Counted from the first letter of the stretch, positions 17,461 to 26,814 are shown. The stretch is DNA of 64,000 bases from an uncultured Lachnospiraceae bacterium (GCA_910578335.1 CAJTPU010000009.1:62001-126000); one strand, 5' to 3'. Numbers and translations: made by a program. The notes: a model not told the origin generated them from the sequence alone.

Positions 17461-19241
17461 TGGGCAGAAAAACCGATGGAGCAGAGTCTGCAAAACAAAG
17501 AGGACAGCTTGCAACCTTGAAGAAAGTGTTTCATTATATCGGAAAATATTGGTTTTTCCTGATTTTTTCCATTGTATGCGCGGCAGTAACAGTGACATTG
17601 ACTTTGTATATACCGATACTGACAGGCGATGCCATCGACTGTATTATAGCGCCCGGAAAAGTGGACTTTACCATTATTTTCCGGATTTTAAAAAAGATGG
17701 GCATTGTGATTGGGTGCACGGCGCTGTCCCAGTGGGTGATGAGTGTGTGCAACAATAAAATTGCCTATCATGTGGTGCGGGATATCAGGCGGGATGCCTT
17801 TGAACGGATTCAGATTTTGCCGTTAAAATATCTGGATGCCCATCCTTACGGTGAAATTGTAAGCCGCGTGATTGCGGATGTGGACCAGTTTTCGGATGGT
17901 CTGATTATGGGATTTACCCAGCTTTTTACGGGAGTTATCACGATTCTGGGTACACTTTTCTTTATGTTTCGGGAGAACGTAGGCATCACGCTGGTGGTGG
18001 TCTGCATCACGCCGGTCAGTCTTTTTGTAGCGGCGTTTATTGCCAGAAGAACCTATAAAATGTTTAAGCTGCAGTCGGAGACAAGGGGCGAGCAGACGGC
18101 GCTGATAGATGAAATGATAGGAAACCAGAAAGTAGTGCAGGCTTTTTCTTATGAAGACAAGGCGCTGTCCCGCTTCGACGAAATCAACGAAAGGCTGGCA
18201 AAGTATTCTCTGAATGCGACTTTCTTTTCCTCCCTGACCAATCCCTCCACAAGGTTTGTCAACAGCCTTGTCTATACCGGCGTCTGTGTCACGGGGGCGC
18301 TTTCTGCCATCAGAGGCGGGATTTCCGTGGGAACGCTTACTTGCTTTTTGAGCTATGCAAACCAGTATACCAAGCCCTTTAATGAGATTTCCGGCGTATT
18401 TACGGAGTTTCAGAACGCGCTTGCGTGCGCGGCGCGCATTTTTGCACTGATTGAGGAAGCGCCACAGCCGGCAGAGCCGGAGCATGCGCGTGTACTTAAG
18501 GATGCGTCGGGCAGGGTGGCACTTTCCCATGTGGCATTTTCTTATGTGCCGGAGAGAAAATTGATAGAGGATTTGAATCTGCGCGTGGAAAGCGGGAAGC
18601 GGGTTGCCATTGTGGGTCCGACCGGCTGCGGCAAGACGACCATCATCAATCTGCTTATGCGTTTTTATGATGTGGATGCAGGCAGTATTTCGGTGGACGG
18701 CACCGATATTCGGGAGATAACGAGAAAGAGTCTCAGAGAAAATTACGGCATGGTGCTGCAGGAGACATGGCTGAAGGCGGGAACCGTGCGGGAAAATATT
18801 ATAATGGGGAAACCGGATGCTACGGACGAGGAGGTAATTGCCGCGGCGAAGGCAGCACACTCCCACAGTTTTATCAAGCGCCTGCCGGAAGGATACGATA
18901 CAGTGCTTTCCGAGGACGGCGGCGAGCTTTCACAGGGACAGAAGCAGCTTTTATGTATCACCCGCGTTATGCTCTGCCTGCCGCCCATGCTGATATTGGA
19001 CGAGGCGACATCCTCCATCGACACGCGGACGGAAATCCGCATTCAAAAGGCATTTGCCAAAATGATGGAAGGGCGCACCAGCTTTGTGATTGCGCACCGC
19101 CTGTCCACAATAGTGGATGCGGACACCATTTTAGTGATGAAGGACGGGCATATTATCGAGCAGGGCAATCACAAGGAGCTGCTTTCCCAAAACGGATTTT
19201 ATGCGGAGCTGTATAACAGCCAGTTTGTGATGAGTGAGTAA
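17460..19241 (+). CDS. Heterodimeric ABC exporter subunit, catalytic partner
   Basis: 593 residues. The ATG overlaps the last base of the previous stop codon, showing translational coupling. Type I exporter membrane domain followed by an ATPase with GPTGCGKTTII, ILDEATSSID (catalytic Glu present) and IAHRLST (H-loop present). Its signature is LSQGQKQ rather than LSGGQ, which pairs with the degenerate site of the partner. This is the pattern of BmrCD/LmrCD-type asymmetric exporters. Confidence 0.93.
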   Translation: MGRKTDGAESAKQRGQLATLKKVFHYIGKYWFFLIFSIVCAAVTVTLTLYIPILTGDAIDCIIAPGKVDFTIIFRILKKMGIVIGCTALSQWVMSVCNNKIAYHVVRDIRRDAFERIQILPLKYLDAHPYGEIVSRVIADVDQFSDGLIMGFTQLFTGVITILGTLFFMFRENVGITLVVVCITPVSLFVAAFIARRTYKMFKLQSETRGEQTALIDEMIGNQKVVQAFSYEDKALSRFDEINERLAKYSLNATFFSSLTNPSTRFVNSLVYTGVCVTGALSAIRGGISVGTLTCFLSYANQYTKPFNEISGVFTEFQNALACAARIFALIEEAPQPAEPEHARVLKDASGRVALSHVAFSYVPERKLIEDLNLRVESGKRVAIVGPTGCGKTTIINLLMRFYDVDAGSISVDGTDIREITRKSLRENYGMVLQETWLKAGTVRENIIMGKPDATDEEVIAAAKAAHSHSFIKRLPEGYDTVLSEDGGELSQGQKQLLCITRVMLCLPPMLILDEATSSIDTRTEIRIQKAFAKMMEGRTSFVIAHRLSTIVDADTILVMKDGHIIEQGNHKELLSQNGFYAELYNSQFVMSE

Positions 19242-19246
19242 GCGTA

Positions 19247-19987
19247 ATGGCGAAAAGCGGAGTGTGGATGGGAGAAAAAATTATGCATGATATAGCCGAA
19301 TTATCCCCGTGGGACGGAATGTTAAAAAGAATTGTCTGGGAGCAGTTAGGCGAAATAGAAGGAAAAAGAATCCTGGATTTTGGGAGTGGTGAAGGAATCA
19401 CAGCGAATCATTTTGCAAATAAAAATACAGTTGTGGCAGTGGAGCCTTCGGAGGAGATGCTTCGCAGCAGATGGGCTGATTATGCGTATAAGCAAATGAT
19501 GGGAGATGTTTCAAGGCTTGCAGAGCTTGAAAGCGAGTCTTTTGATTTGATAATCTGTCATAATGTATTAGAGTATATTGACGATAAAGAGCAGGTTATC
19601 AATGAATTGTGCCGTTTGCTGAAGGCTGGGGGTATGCTTTCCATTGTAAAGCATAATCGTGCAGGTCGTGTCATGCAGATGGCAGTCCTTCTTGATGACA
19701 TAAGAAAAGCGAATGATTTGCTGGATGGAAAAAACGGCGCGTCTTCACAATTTGGCGCAATCAGATATTATGAAGATGAACAGATTGCGAAGTGGAATCA
19801 AAGATTAAAGCTTTTAGATGCATTTGGCATCTGTACGTTCTGGCGCTTGCAGCAAAATCAGGAAAAGCAGGGGACTGCGGAATGGCAGGCACAAATGATA
19901 CAGCTTGAAATGAGAGTGTCCCAAATCGAGGAATATAGAAAAATCGCTTTTTTTCATCATTTGTTCTTTGTGAAAACAGGTTGTTGA
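19247..19987 (+). CDS. Class I SAM-dependent methyltransferase
   Basis: 246 residues, starting 5 bases after the ABC exporter stop, so probably cotranscribed. SAM-binding motif ILDFGSGEGITANHF near residue 44, acidic VAVEPSEEML, and LIICHNVLEYIDDKEQVI. The substrate is unknown; coupling to the exporter suggests but does not prove a related role. Confidence 0.85.
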   Translation: MAKSGVWMGEKIMHDIAELSPWDGMLKRIVWEQLGEIEGKRILDFGSGEGITANHFANKNTVVAVEPSEEMLRSRWADYAYKQMMGDVSRLAELESESFDLIICHNVLEYIDDKEQVINELCRLLKAGGMLSIVKHNRAGRVMQMAVLLDDIRKANDLLDGKNGASSQFGAIRYYEDEQIAKWNQRLKLLDAFGICTFWRLQQNQEKQGTAEWQAQMIQLEMRVSQIEEYRKIAFFHHLFFVKTGC

Positions 19988-20047
19988 ATTACAGGGATTT
20001 GCCATAATAACGGATGTAATTGAAGTAAATATGAAAGCACAAAATCT

Positions 20048-20080
20048 CTCTGAAGATGATATCTTCAGAGGGATTTTTTT
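20048..20080 (+). terminator. Rho-independent terminator
   Basis: CTCTGAAGAT pairs perfectly with ATCTTCAGAG around a 3-base loop, followed by seven T residues. It ends the ABC exporter/methyltransferase unit. Confidence 0.93.
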
Positions 20081-20207
20081 ATGGGAAGTTACTTTTGTTT
20101 TGCGCCAAATGCTATGGAGCTGCGCTGGTTGAAATGAGATAATCAAATATAAGATAAATGCGCAGGCAGAGAAGGATTTTGAGAAACTGATATTTCAATA
20201 TTACGAA

Positions 20208-20720
20208 ATGATTAATAAACAAAATCAGGAAGAGATTATGGATTTGTATACGGAACCGCTAAAAAATTATGTGTCTTATTTTTTTGAAAATAAATATAAT
20301 AAAAATATGCATGAAGGTATTTACAATGTAAATAATGCAAATGTTGTGTTGATTTGTGAAATGGAACATATAAAAACGCAAACGGAATTTGAAGGAATCA
20401 TATATGGGGAAATAAAACGTTATTTTGTTAAGTGTGAAATGCAGGTGCATTCATCTGATAAATACTATACAGAAGGAAATAATTATTTTGTATTTTCTAT
20501 TGGGAAAGATATATCAGGAGATGAAAAAATTATCAATATTGAAATACCCTGTTACAGTACGATTTTTTTGTATGACAAGGATATTACGGAGGTAAAAGGG
20601 TATATAAATATTCGAAATGGATTTTTGTATGGAGAATTGGAGGAGAGCGGAATACAGCCTACTTCAGATGCGCCGGCTTATATTGATTATGTCAGAAATC
20701 CAAATACAATTGACATATAA
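20208..20720 (+). CDS. Uncharacterised protein, possibly 5'-truncated
   Basis: 170 residues, not recognised. It is markedly more A/T-rich than its neighbours. The frame stays open 25 codons upstream of the first ATG (to a stop at 20130-20132) and that stretch reads like protein (AEKDFEKLIFQYYE), but it has no start codon or RBS. The gene may therefore be the remains of a longer exported protein that has lost its beginning. The C-terminal half looks beta-rich. It sits at the left edge of the secreted-protein block. Confidence 0.45.
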   Translation: MINKQNQEEIMDLYTEPLKNYVSYFFENKYNKNMHEGIYNVNNANVVLICEMEHIKTQTEFEGIIYGEIKRYFVKCEMQVHSSDKYYTEGNNYFVFSIGKDISGDEKIINIEIPCYSTIFLYDKDITEVKGYINIRNGFLYGELEESGIQPTSDAPAYIDYVRNPNTIDI

Positions 20721-20823
20721 TTATTTTTTGTTAAATTACTATGGTGCTTTTTTCAACGTTTTATAGAACACAAAAATCAAGTAAACCAACATCTCACGTT
20801 CACGATTGGGGAGGCGGTATTAT

Positions 20824-21675
20824 ATGTGCACATTGCGGCGCAGTAGCGCGTTAATTGTTATGACGGGCATGTTTACCCTGCTGTGTGGCTGCGGGGCAGG
20901 AAAAGAAGCCGTTACCTATGAAGAAGGGCGGCACATACCTCTTTCCGGTGAGCTTCCCATGGAAGCGATGGAATTTTGCGGAGTGGAAGCCGGAAGCGAG
21001 GAGCCTGTCTGTTTTTCATATTCGGGGGAAGGCGTACAGGTTTCTTTGTGTGCAGGCGGCGGATATGAACTGGCAAAAATATGTATACAGGGGGAAGCGT
21101 ACGACTTTTCCTTTGCAGGCTACAGCCCACAGGGAACGGAGCCGCCTGAGGTCTGTCTGGCAGATGTCAACGGTGACGGTGTCCCTGATGTGCTTCTGCG
21201 GGGGGAAGCATACCGCACGCAAATCCGGCAGGATGCCTACCTTTCCGACGGGGAGGGCGGATACAGGGAACTTGGGGATGTGACATGGCGGGGATGGGAA
21301 TCCCTGCAGGAATTTTCATTTACCGTAACTTATGAGGATGATTACCGGATACATATTAAGATGCCGCAGTATGGCATTGACAGTACGGAGGAAATGCATA
21401 CCTCTTTTTTGGAACTGACGGAGGAGCTGGGGATTTATGACAGTGCGGGAAAGGTTACGGAATATGGGCGGACAGCATGGACGGTCGATACCCTGCAAAG
21501 CCAGGCGGTCAGGTATATGGAAGAGGACGGTTTGATTACTTTGCGCTATGAGGCGCAGATAGCAGCCGGCTATGGCGAGTACGGACTGGGGTGGTGCTTT
21601 GTGTTTTTTTATGACATTACGGATTCCGGGTATGTATTAAAATCGGTTGCACTGGAGCGGTTTGATTATGAATAG
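20824..21675 (+). CDS. Lipoprotein with calcium-loop motif
   Basis: 283 residues from the ATG at 20824 with GGGAGG upstream. The signal peptide ends in a lipobox-like LCGC near residue 22-25. The mature part contains DVNGDGVPDVLL, a D-x-N-x-D-x-x-x-D calcium-binding loop of the dockerin/FG-GAP type, flanked by beta-rich sequence ending FVFFYDITDSGYVLKSV. It is probably a surface lipoprotein; function unknown. It is followed by the first Cys/His exported protein. Confidence 0.7.
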   Translation: MCTLRRSSALIVMTGMFTLLCGCGAGKEAVTYEEGRHIPLSGELPMEAMEFCGVEAGSEEPVCFSYSGEGVQVSLCAGGGYELAKICIQGEAYDFSFAGYSPQGTEPPEVCLADVNGDGVPDVLLRGEAYRTQIRQDAYLSDGEGGYRELGDVTWRGWESLQEFSFTVTYEDDYRIHIKMPQYGIDSTEEMHTSFLELTEELGIYDSAGKVTEYGRTAWTVDTLQSQAVRYMEEDGLITLRYEAQIAAGYGEYGLGWCFVFFYDITDSGYVLKSVALERFDYE

Positions 21676-21689
21676 GGTGGTGATGGAGG

Positions 21690-21795
21690 GAGGTGGTTTT
21701 GTTGGAACAGTAAGCGTAACCGAAAACGTAGAAGCCCTAAAGGGCATATACAGTAGCTGTCACGGAAATCGCGGCGAGGGAAACAAGAGGAAATA
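21690..21795 (+). promoter_or_regulatory. Conserved leader, copy 1
   Basis: Intergenic sequence resembling 24229-24330 ahead of the paralogous small gene: shared blocks are GTAAGC, GTAACCG, ATACA/ATACAC, GTAGCTG, CGCGGC and AGAGGAAA. A short hairpin GCCC-TAAA-GGGC (21734-21745) corresponds to ATCC/GGAT in the other copy, so pairing is kept with different bases. It may be an RNA element or simply duplicated DNA. Confidence 0.4.
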
Positions 21796-21798
21796 GAA

Positions 21799-22107
21799 AT
21801 GAAAAAGAGAATAGCAGTATTGGCAGCAGTGGCGGTTTTGTTGGGAAGCGCAGGAGAGACGGTGTCGGCTGAAACGGGCAGGGCAGCTTGTCCGCATACG
21901 GTAAAGGTAGAAATAACGGCAGGAACGCGTACCAATACATATACACATCCTGCCTGGGTAGCGAATAAGCCGAACGGAGACCCCATCTTAGTGCCATGTA
22001 CGGCAAAGGAAACATGGCAGGAATATAGGGAGATATGCAGGGATTGTGGTTTGGTATGTAAGAAATGGGAAACCTGTATTTTGACAGAACACTCTGTACA
22101 TCATTAA
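21799..22107 (+). CDS. Small exported Cys/His protein, paralog A
   Basis: 102 residues. The signal peptide (MKKRIAVLAAVAVLLGSAG) is cleaved near VSAE. The mature ~78 residues share a spaced pattern with the protein at 24334: C-x-H, T-Y-T-H, G-x-P-I-L-x-x-C, W-x-x-Y-x-x-I-C-x-x-C-G and a terminal H-S-x-H. The Cys/His spacing suggests metal binding or disulfides outside the cell. It is not a family I recognise. It is followed by hairpin 22115-22133 and then a solute-binding lipoprotein. Confidence 0.65.
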   Translation: MKKRIAVLAAVAVLLGSAGETVSAETGRAACPHTVKVEITAGTRTNTYTHPAWVANKPNGDPILVPCTAKETWQEYREICRDCGLVCKKWETCILTEHSVHH

Positions 22108-22114
22108 GAACTGA

Positions 22115-22133
22115 GGGCGGTGCATAACCGCCC
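22115..22133 (+). terminator. Hairpin between small gene and lipoprotein gene
   Basis: GGGCGGT pairs with ACCGCCC. An equivalent hairpin with a different loop stands at the same place in the second unit (24637-24655). There is no long T tract; it could attenuate or stabilise the transcript. Confidence 0.5.
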
Positions 22134-22174
22134 TTACATGACTAGGACAATGTTATAGAAGAGAGGATGCGGTC

Positions 22175-24178
22175 ATGAGAAATAAAAAATGGATTTGCCT
22201 GCTTTTGTCGGTAATTGCGCTGTTGGGCGGTTGTGGCAGTGTGGAAAGGAAGGTGCCTGCGGAAAGCGGGATGCAGAATGGAAATGGTTTGGGAGCCACA
22301 AGCGGAAGCATGGAAGCAGAAGGATTTTATGACTTGGAGCTGTCGGAAAAAAAGCTGGATTCCCCGATACAGCAGGAAGAGACATTCCTTGGAGCGCAGT
22401 ATTTTGAAGGAGAACGGATTTGGTTTATCGGAAATGAGGATGGGCAGGTATTTTGTTATTATGAAGAGAGTGGAGAGAGGGAGCTGCTGTTAGAGGAGGT
22501 GCAGGCAAGCCGCAGAAGCGCGGACTGCAGATGGTACAGAGATGCGGAGCGCTTCTATGTGTTAAATCGTATTTCCTTGTTGGTGCTGCATACAGATGGG
22601 AAGACGGCATACGAGACCAGAATGGAAGAAACCGTAGAAAATATTTGTATATCAAAAGAAGGCAATTTGGTTTTCGTGACTTCCGACAGCAGCCATTATG
22701 GCTATGTATTGAAAACGATGAATCCCAAGACGGGGGTATTATCCGGTGATTACGCGCTCTCAGAGTGCTTTGGTATAGCGGAGGGAGTAGAACAAGGCGT
22801 GCTGGTGATAGACTTAAGCGGAGCGTATGACCTGAATACGGAAAGTGGAGAAAAAATCTGGCATATGAGGTGGAGCGGTACTTCTTACAGCCCTAATATA
22901 AACAACAACTTTTTTTATACCTTCAAAATAACGAAAGAGGGTGACATGGAGCTGCTGCAAGGCAAAGCATTGAAAGAAGAATTTTATGCAGCAAAAATAA
23001 CAAGGATAAATCCGGAGGAAATGGAAAAGATTCCGCTGGTGTTTAGGGTAACATATGCAAACAGTGGGCTGAAGCTGCTGGTGGCAGGGTTCAATCAGGA
23101 AAATCAGGAATACCATGTGTTTCTGCAGGAAAGGGGGAGTGAAGATTACGGGGATTTTGTGGCACGCACCGATATGGAAATTGCGGCAGGAAAAGGACCG
23201 GATATGTTTGAGGATGGAGTAGTGTCAGATATCTATGCGCTTGCCGCAAAAGGGGCGCTGGAAAATCTGGAGCCTTATTTTGCGCAGAGTACAATTGACA
23301 GGAATGAGTATTATCCGGCAGCATTTCAGAATTTTGGAAAAGAAGAAGGGATTTATGGCATCGGGTATGAAATGTGTTCTGATACTATGTACATTAGGGA
23401 AGAACTGACAGGCGGCAGCGGGCAGATTAATCTTTCGTCCCTCTTAGATAATATGGAAGGCTATGAAGGACAGATGATTTTTAGTTCTCAATATTATTCG
23501 TCCGAAGCATTATTGCAGTACTTTTTTGAGATGTCTGAAGATTTTTACGGCATGGTGGACTGGGAGCAAAAAACCTGCAATTTTAGCGGAGAGCTGTGGG
23601 AAAAAATACTGCAGGTTTCTAAAAAGTATGGTATGACAGAAGGGAACAGGGAATGGGAGGAAGCCGCTTACCCTGTGAGTGCAAGGGGATTTGCAGGATT
23701 TGCGGGACAGGATACGCAAGCCGTGCAGAGAGGCATGGTGATGGTCGGATATCCTGCGGGGAACGGTATGGTAAGCCGTCAGAGGCTGTCGGACGTTGTC
23801 ATGAATGCAAACTCTGTACATAAGGAGGGAGTGTGGCAATTTATACAATTCCTGCTGGAAAACCAAGAGCTTGTGCTGTCAGACCATATGCTGCCGGTAC
23901 AGGAAAAAGTGCTGCTTGAGAGTGTGGAGGCGGACAGCCGAGAGGATTACAGTATGCTTGTACAGGGGGAAAGAATAGAGGTTGTGATTTCACAGGGGAT
24001 GACGGACCGGTTTTGGGAGTGCCTGAATTATGCGCAGCCGGCGCCCTATCGGACACGGCAAATTTTGCAGATAGTACAGGAGGAAGCGGAAACTTACTTT
24101 ACCGGCGACAAAACCATAGAGGAAATCAGCGCCGTGATAGAAAACAGGGTGAGGCTTTATCTGGCGGAGACGGAGTAG
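22175..24178 (+). CDS. Solute-binding lipoprotein, paralog 1
   Basis: 667 residues. Signal peptide with lipobox LGGC, lipidated Cys20. Residues ~50-280 are beta-rich with repeated short strands (possible propeller), and residues ~285-640 match family 1 extracellular solute-binding proteins (NSGLKLLVAGFNQENQEYHV, ARTDMEIAAGKGPDMF, ending with EEISAVIENRVRLYLAE). No ABC permease lies nearby, so the protein is an orphan binding protein that may hand substrate to a distant permease or act as a sensor. Paralogs follow at 24698 and 28102. Confidence 0.82.
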   Translation: MRNKKWICLLLSVIALLGGCGSVERKVPAESGMQNGNGLGATSGSMEAEGFYDLELSEKKLDSPIQQEETFLGAQYFEGERIWFIGNEDGQVFCYYEESGERELLLEEVQASRRSADCRWYRDAERFYVLNRISLLVLHTDGKTAYETRMEETVENICISKEGNLVFVTSDSSHYGYVLKTMNPKTGVLSGDYALSECFGIAEGVEQGVLVIDLSGAYDLNTESGEKIWHMRWSGTSYSPNINNNFFYTFKITKEGDMELLQGKALKEEFYAAKITRINPEEMEKIPLVFRVTYANSGLKLLVAGFNQENQEYHVFLQERGSEDYGDFVARTDMEIAAGKGPDMFEDGVVSDIYALAAKGALENLEPYFAQSTIDRNEYYPAAFQNFGKEEGIYGIGYEMCSDTMYIREELTGGSGQINLSSLLDNMEGYEGQMIFSSQYYSSEALLQYFFEMSEDFYGMVDWEQKTCNFSGELWEKILQVSKKYGMTEGNREWEEAAYPVSARGFAGFAGQDTQAVQRGMVMVGYPAGNGMVSRQRLSDVVMNANSVHKEGVWQFIQFLLENQELVLSDHMLPVQEKVLLESVEADSREDYSMLVQGERIEVVISQGMTDRFWECLNYAQPAPYRTRQILQIVQEEAETYFTGDKTIEEISAVIENRVRLYLAETE

Positions 24179-24228
24179 AGGAAAAAGGCAGAGGGGCAGG
24201 AGTCCGATAAAATTAACCGGAAGGGGGT

Positions 24229-24330
24229 GATTCCATTGGGAAGGTAAGCTGTAACCGGAAATGTAGAATCCGAAAGCAGGATACACGGTAGCTGCCGCAA
24301 AACCGCGGCAAGGGAAAGAGAGAGGAAACA
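24229..24330 (+). promoter_or_regulatory. Conserved leader, copy 2
   Basis: Second copy of the leader described at 21690. Two hairpins can be drawn: ATCC/GGAT (24268-24282) and GCCGC/GCGGC (24294-24309). The second is not well formed in copy 1. Confidence 0.4.
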
Positions 24331-24333
24331 GAA

Positions 24334-24630
24334 ATGAAGAAGGCAATCGCAGTATTGGCAGCAGTGATGATTTTGGCGGGAAGCGTGGGGATGACGGCAT
24401 CAGCGGCAACCACGGCATGCGAGCACCTAATTACTTGGAGGGAGAACGGAACCGATTATATTGAAACATATACACATGGTGTACAGGTAGGAACCTCGGC
24501 AAGCGGAAAGCCCATTTTGGCGGCGTGTCTCGTAGAAATCAAATGGCGTCCTTACAAAAACATATGCTTTACATGCGGGAATGTAGCGGAGCATAAAGAA
24601 AAGGTTTACGAACTTCATTCCATGCACTAA
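24334..24630 (+). CDS. Small exported Cys/His protein, paralog B
   Basis: 98 residues; signal peptide cleaved after SAA. Shares with the 21799 protein the pattern C-x-H, T-Y-T-H, G-x-P-I-L-x-x-C, W-x-x-Y-x-x-I-C-x-x-C-G and a terminal H-S-x-H, while most other positions differ. The conserved residues are therefore probably structural or metal-binding. The RBS is AGAGAGG, as in paralog A. Confidence 0.65.
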   Translation: MKKAIAVLAAVMILAGSVGMTASAATTACEHLITWRENGTDYIETYTHGVQVGTSASGKPILAACLVEIKWRPYKNICFTCGNVAEHKEKVYELHSMH

Positions 24631-24636
24631 AAAACA

Positions 24637-24655
24637 GGGCGGCTAAAAGCCGCCC
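24637..24655 (+). terminator. Hairpin between second small gene and lipoprotein gene
   Basis: GGGCGGCT pairs with AGCCGCCC around AAA. Positional equivalent of 22115-22133. Confidence 0.5.
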
Positions 24656-24697
24656 TCAAAGAAAATCCGCATAATAAAAAAATGAAAGAGGCAGGTT

Positions 24698-26677
24698 ATG
24701 AGAAGAAAAAAACGGTTCTGCCTGCTTTTGTCCGCTGTCCTGTTGCTTGCAGGCTGCGGCGGCAAAGGCAGCGGCGAAGCAAATAAAAATCTAGGAAGCC
24801 ACGCATCTGAAGGTATGCGTTACGATTATGAAATGACGGAGGAGATGGCAGCCCTGCCCCTGCAGGAAGGGGAAATCGTACTCTGGGCACAGTATCTTGC
24901 AGGGGAACGGGTGTGGTTTCTGGAAAATGATGCGGACCAGATGTTGTGCTACCGTGAGGATAAGGAAAAGCGGGAACTGCTTTTAGAACGTGTGCCGGCA
25001 GCCTTCACGGGGTGCAGTCTGTACACGGACGGGGAAAACTTTTATGCCTATCAAATGGCTAAGCTGACAGTGTTGGATGCGGCGGGGAAAGAGAGGTATA
25101 CGCTGCGGCTGGAGGGACGGATTGGCGGCCTCTGCATGTCGAAGGAGGGAAGCATTGTCCTTACCGTTTTTGACGATGTGCAGGGAGGGCTGCTGTTAAA
25201 AACCCTTGATGCGGAGAGCGGCACGCTGACGGGTGGCAGCAGGCTGTCAGACTGTTTCGGTTTAGCGACAGGAGCGGAGCGGGGCGTCCTTGTGATAGAC
25301 AGGATAGGGGCATATGACCTTGATATGGAAAGCGGGGAAAAGAGCTGGCATATGAAATGGAACGGGACGTCTTACATTCCCACGACAGAAAAGTTTTTTC
25401 TGGCAGCCAGAATAGGGGAGGATGGCGTTCTGGAGCAGATAAAGCGCGATGATGATAAGAATTATTACCTGTCATACCTGTGGGAAACGCACCCCGAAGA
25501 AGAAGGGAAAATTCCCCTTGTATTCAGAGCGCTGCATGCCGGTGCCGGTTTAAAGGAGATAGTGACAAGGTTTAACCGGGAAAATGAGGTGTACCATGTG
25601 TTTTTAGAGGACAGGGGAGAGGAATACGGCTGGGACCTCTGTGCGCGCACCGATATGGAAATTGCGACGGGGCAGGGACCGGATTTGATAGAATCAGCAG
25701 TTGTGACAGATATGCGCGCGCTGGCAGAGAAAGGGGGGCTTGAAAACCTGGAGCCTTATCTGGCGCAGGCGGGACTGGACAGGGACGGCTACCATCCGGA
25801 AACCTTTGGGAGTCAGGGAATGGAAAGCGGCGTATACAGCGCAGGGTATGAAATGCGTGTCAGGGGATTGTATCTTAGGAAAGAATTTCTGGACGGCAAC
25901 GGGCAGGCAGACATCAAAACCCTTCTGGACAATCTGGAGGGTTATAAAGGGCAGGCAATATTTAACGTGAAATGGAGCTATACCCCCGCTAACCTTATGC
26001 GCTATTTTTTCCTGATGTCAGATGATTTCTACGGCATGGTGGACTGGGAAGGGAAAACCTGTGACTTTGACGGGGAGCTTTGGGAGCAGATACTGCGGGT
26101 TTCCGGGCGGTACGGGCTGACGGAAAGAAACAGGGAATGGGAGGAGGTTGCCGACCTGGGATACATATACAATTTTTCCTCCATGGTGGGTCAGGAGCAG
26201 GAAGCAGAGAGGCGGGGCATGGTACTGACAGGATACCCTTCGGAGGAGGGCATGGTAAACTGGCTGCAGATGAGCTCTGTCGCTATCAATGCCAATTCCG
26301 CGCACAAGGAGGGGGCATGGCAGTTTATTCAGTTTTTGCTGGAGGAGGAAAGCCAGGCGCTGATAACCAGAGGGATTGCCCTGCAGGTACATAAGGGGGC
26401 GCTGGAAAAGAGCGTGGAGGAATACCTGTATGATTATTATTACAATATATACACAAGCGACGGGCGGCATATCATCAGGGATGAACTTCCTGAGGGAATA
26501 GAGGAAAAATTCTGGGAGGGTATTGCCAGCGCGAGACCGGCATCTTACCGGACGGAGCAGGTCCTTGCCATTATTGCGGAGGAGGCGGAGTTTTATTTCA
26601 TGGGTGACAAGAGTCTGGAGGAGGTCAGCGCCGTGATAGAGAACAGGGTCAGGCTTTATCTGGCGGAGATGGAGTAG
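24698..26677 (+). CDS. Solute-binding lipoprotein, paralog 2
   Basis: 659 residues, lipobox LAGC with Cys20. Same two-part layout as the 22175 protein; the most constant segments are CARTDMEIATGQGPDL, LENLEPYL, FYGMVDWE and the C-terminal IENRVRLYLAEME. The end of the gene and the next ~35 bases (GGCAGAGGGGCAGG) repeat those after paralog 1, which points to tandem duplication of a ~2.5-kb unit. No permease is nearby. Confidence 0.82.
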   Translation: MRRKKRFCLLLSAVLLLAGCGGKGSGEANKNLGSHASEGMRYDYEMTEEMAALPLQEGEIVLWAQYLAGERVWFLENDADQMLCYREDKEKRELLLERVPAAFTGCSLYTDGENFYAYQMAKLTVLDAAGKERYTLRLEGRIGGLCMSKEGSIVLTVFDDVQGGLLLKTLDAESGTLTGGSRLSDCFGLATGAERGVLVIDRIGAYDLDMESGEKSWHMKWNGTSYIPTTEKFFLAARIGEDGVLEQIKRDDDKNYYLSYLWETHPEEEGKIPLVFRALHAGAGLKEIVTRFNRENEVYHVFLEDRGEEYGWDLCARTDMEIATGQGPDLIESAVVTDMRALAEKGGLENLEPYLAQAGLDRDGYHPETFGSQGMESGVYSAGYEMRVRGLYLRKEFLDGNGQADIKTLLDNLEGYKGQAIFNVKWSYTPANLMRYFFLMSDDFYGMVDWEGKTCDFDGELWEQILRVSGRYGLTERNREWEEVADLGYIYNFSSMVGQEQEAERRGMVLTGYPSEEGMVNWLQMSSVAINANSAHKEGAWQFIQFLLEEESQALITRGIALQVHKGALEKSVEEYLYDYYYNIYTSDGRHIIRDELPEGIEEKFWEGIASARPASYRTEQVLAIIAEEAEFYFMGDKSLEEVSAVIENRVRLYLAEME

Positions 26678-26814
26678 AGGAAAAAAAGGCAGAGGGGCAG
26701 GTGTCAGATAAAGATGACAGGAAGGCGGTGGTCCATTGGGTGATGTGGTAAAGTAAAGTTGTAACACCGACACTGGGCAAAATTGCTATAATAAATCAAA
26801 GAAAGTGAAGGTGA

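Noticed and set aside
17823..18866. Long minus-strand frame opposite the second ABC exporter gene
   Set aside because: No RBS and no protein-like motifs; the plus strand encodes a complete exporter subunit.
24200..24330. Cobalamin or c-di-GMP riboswitch in the mini-protein leader
   Set aside because: Some words resemble these motifs (AGGATAC, GCTGCCGC), but their order and the conserved cores do not fit either class.
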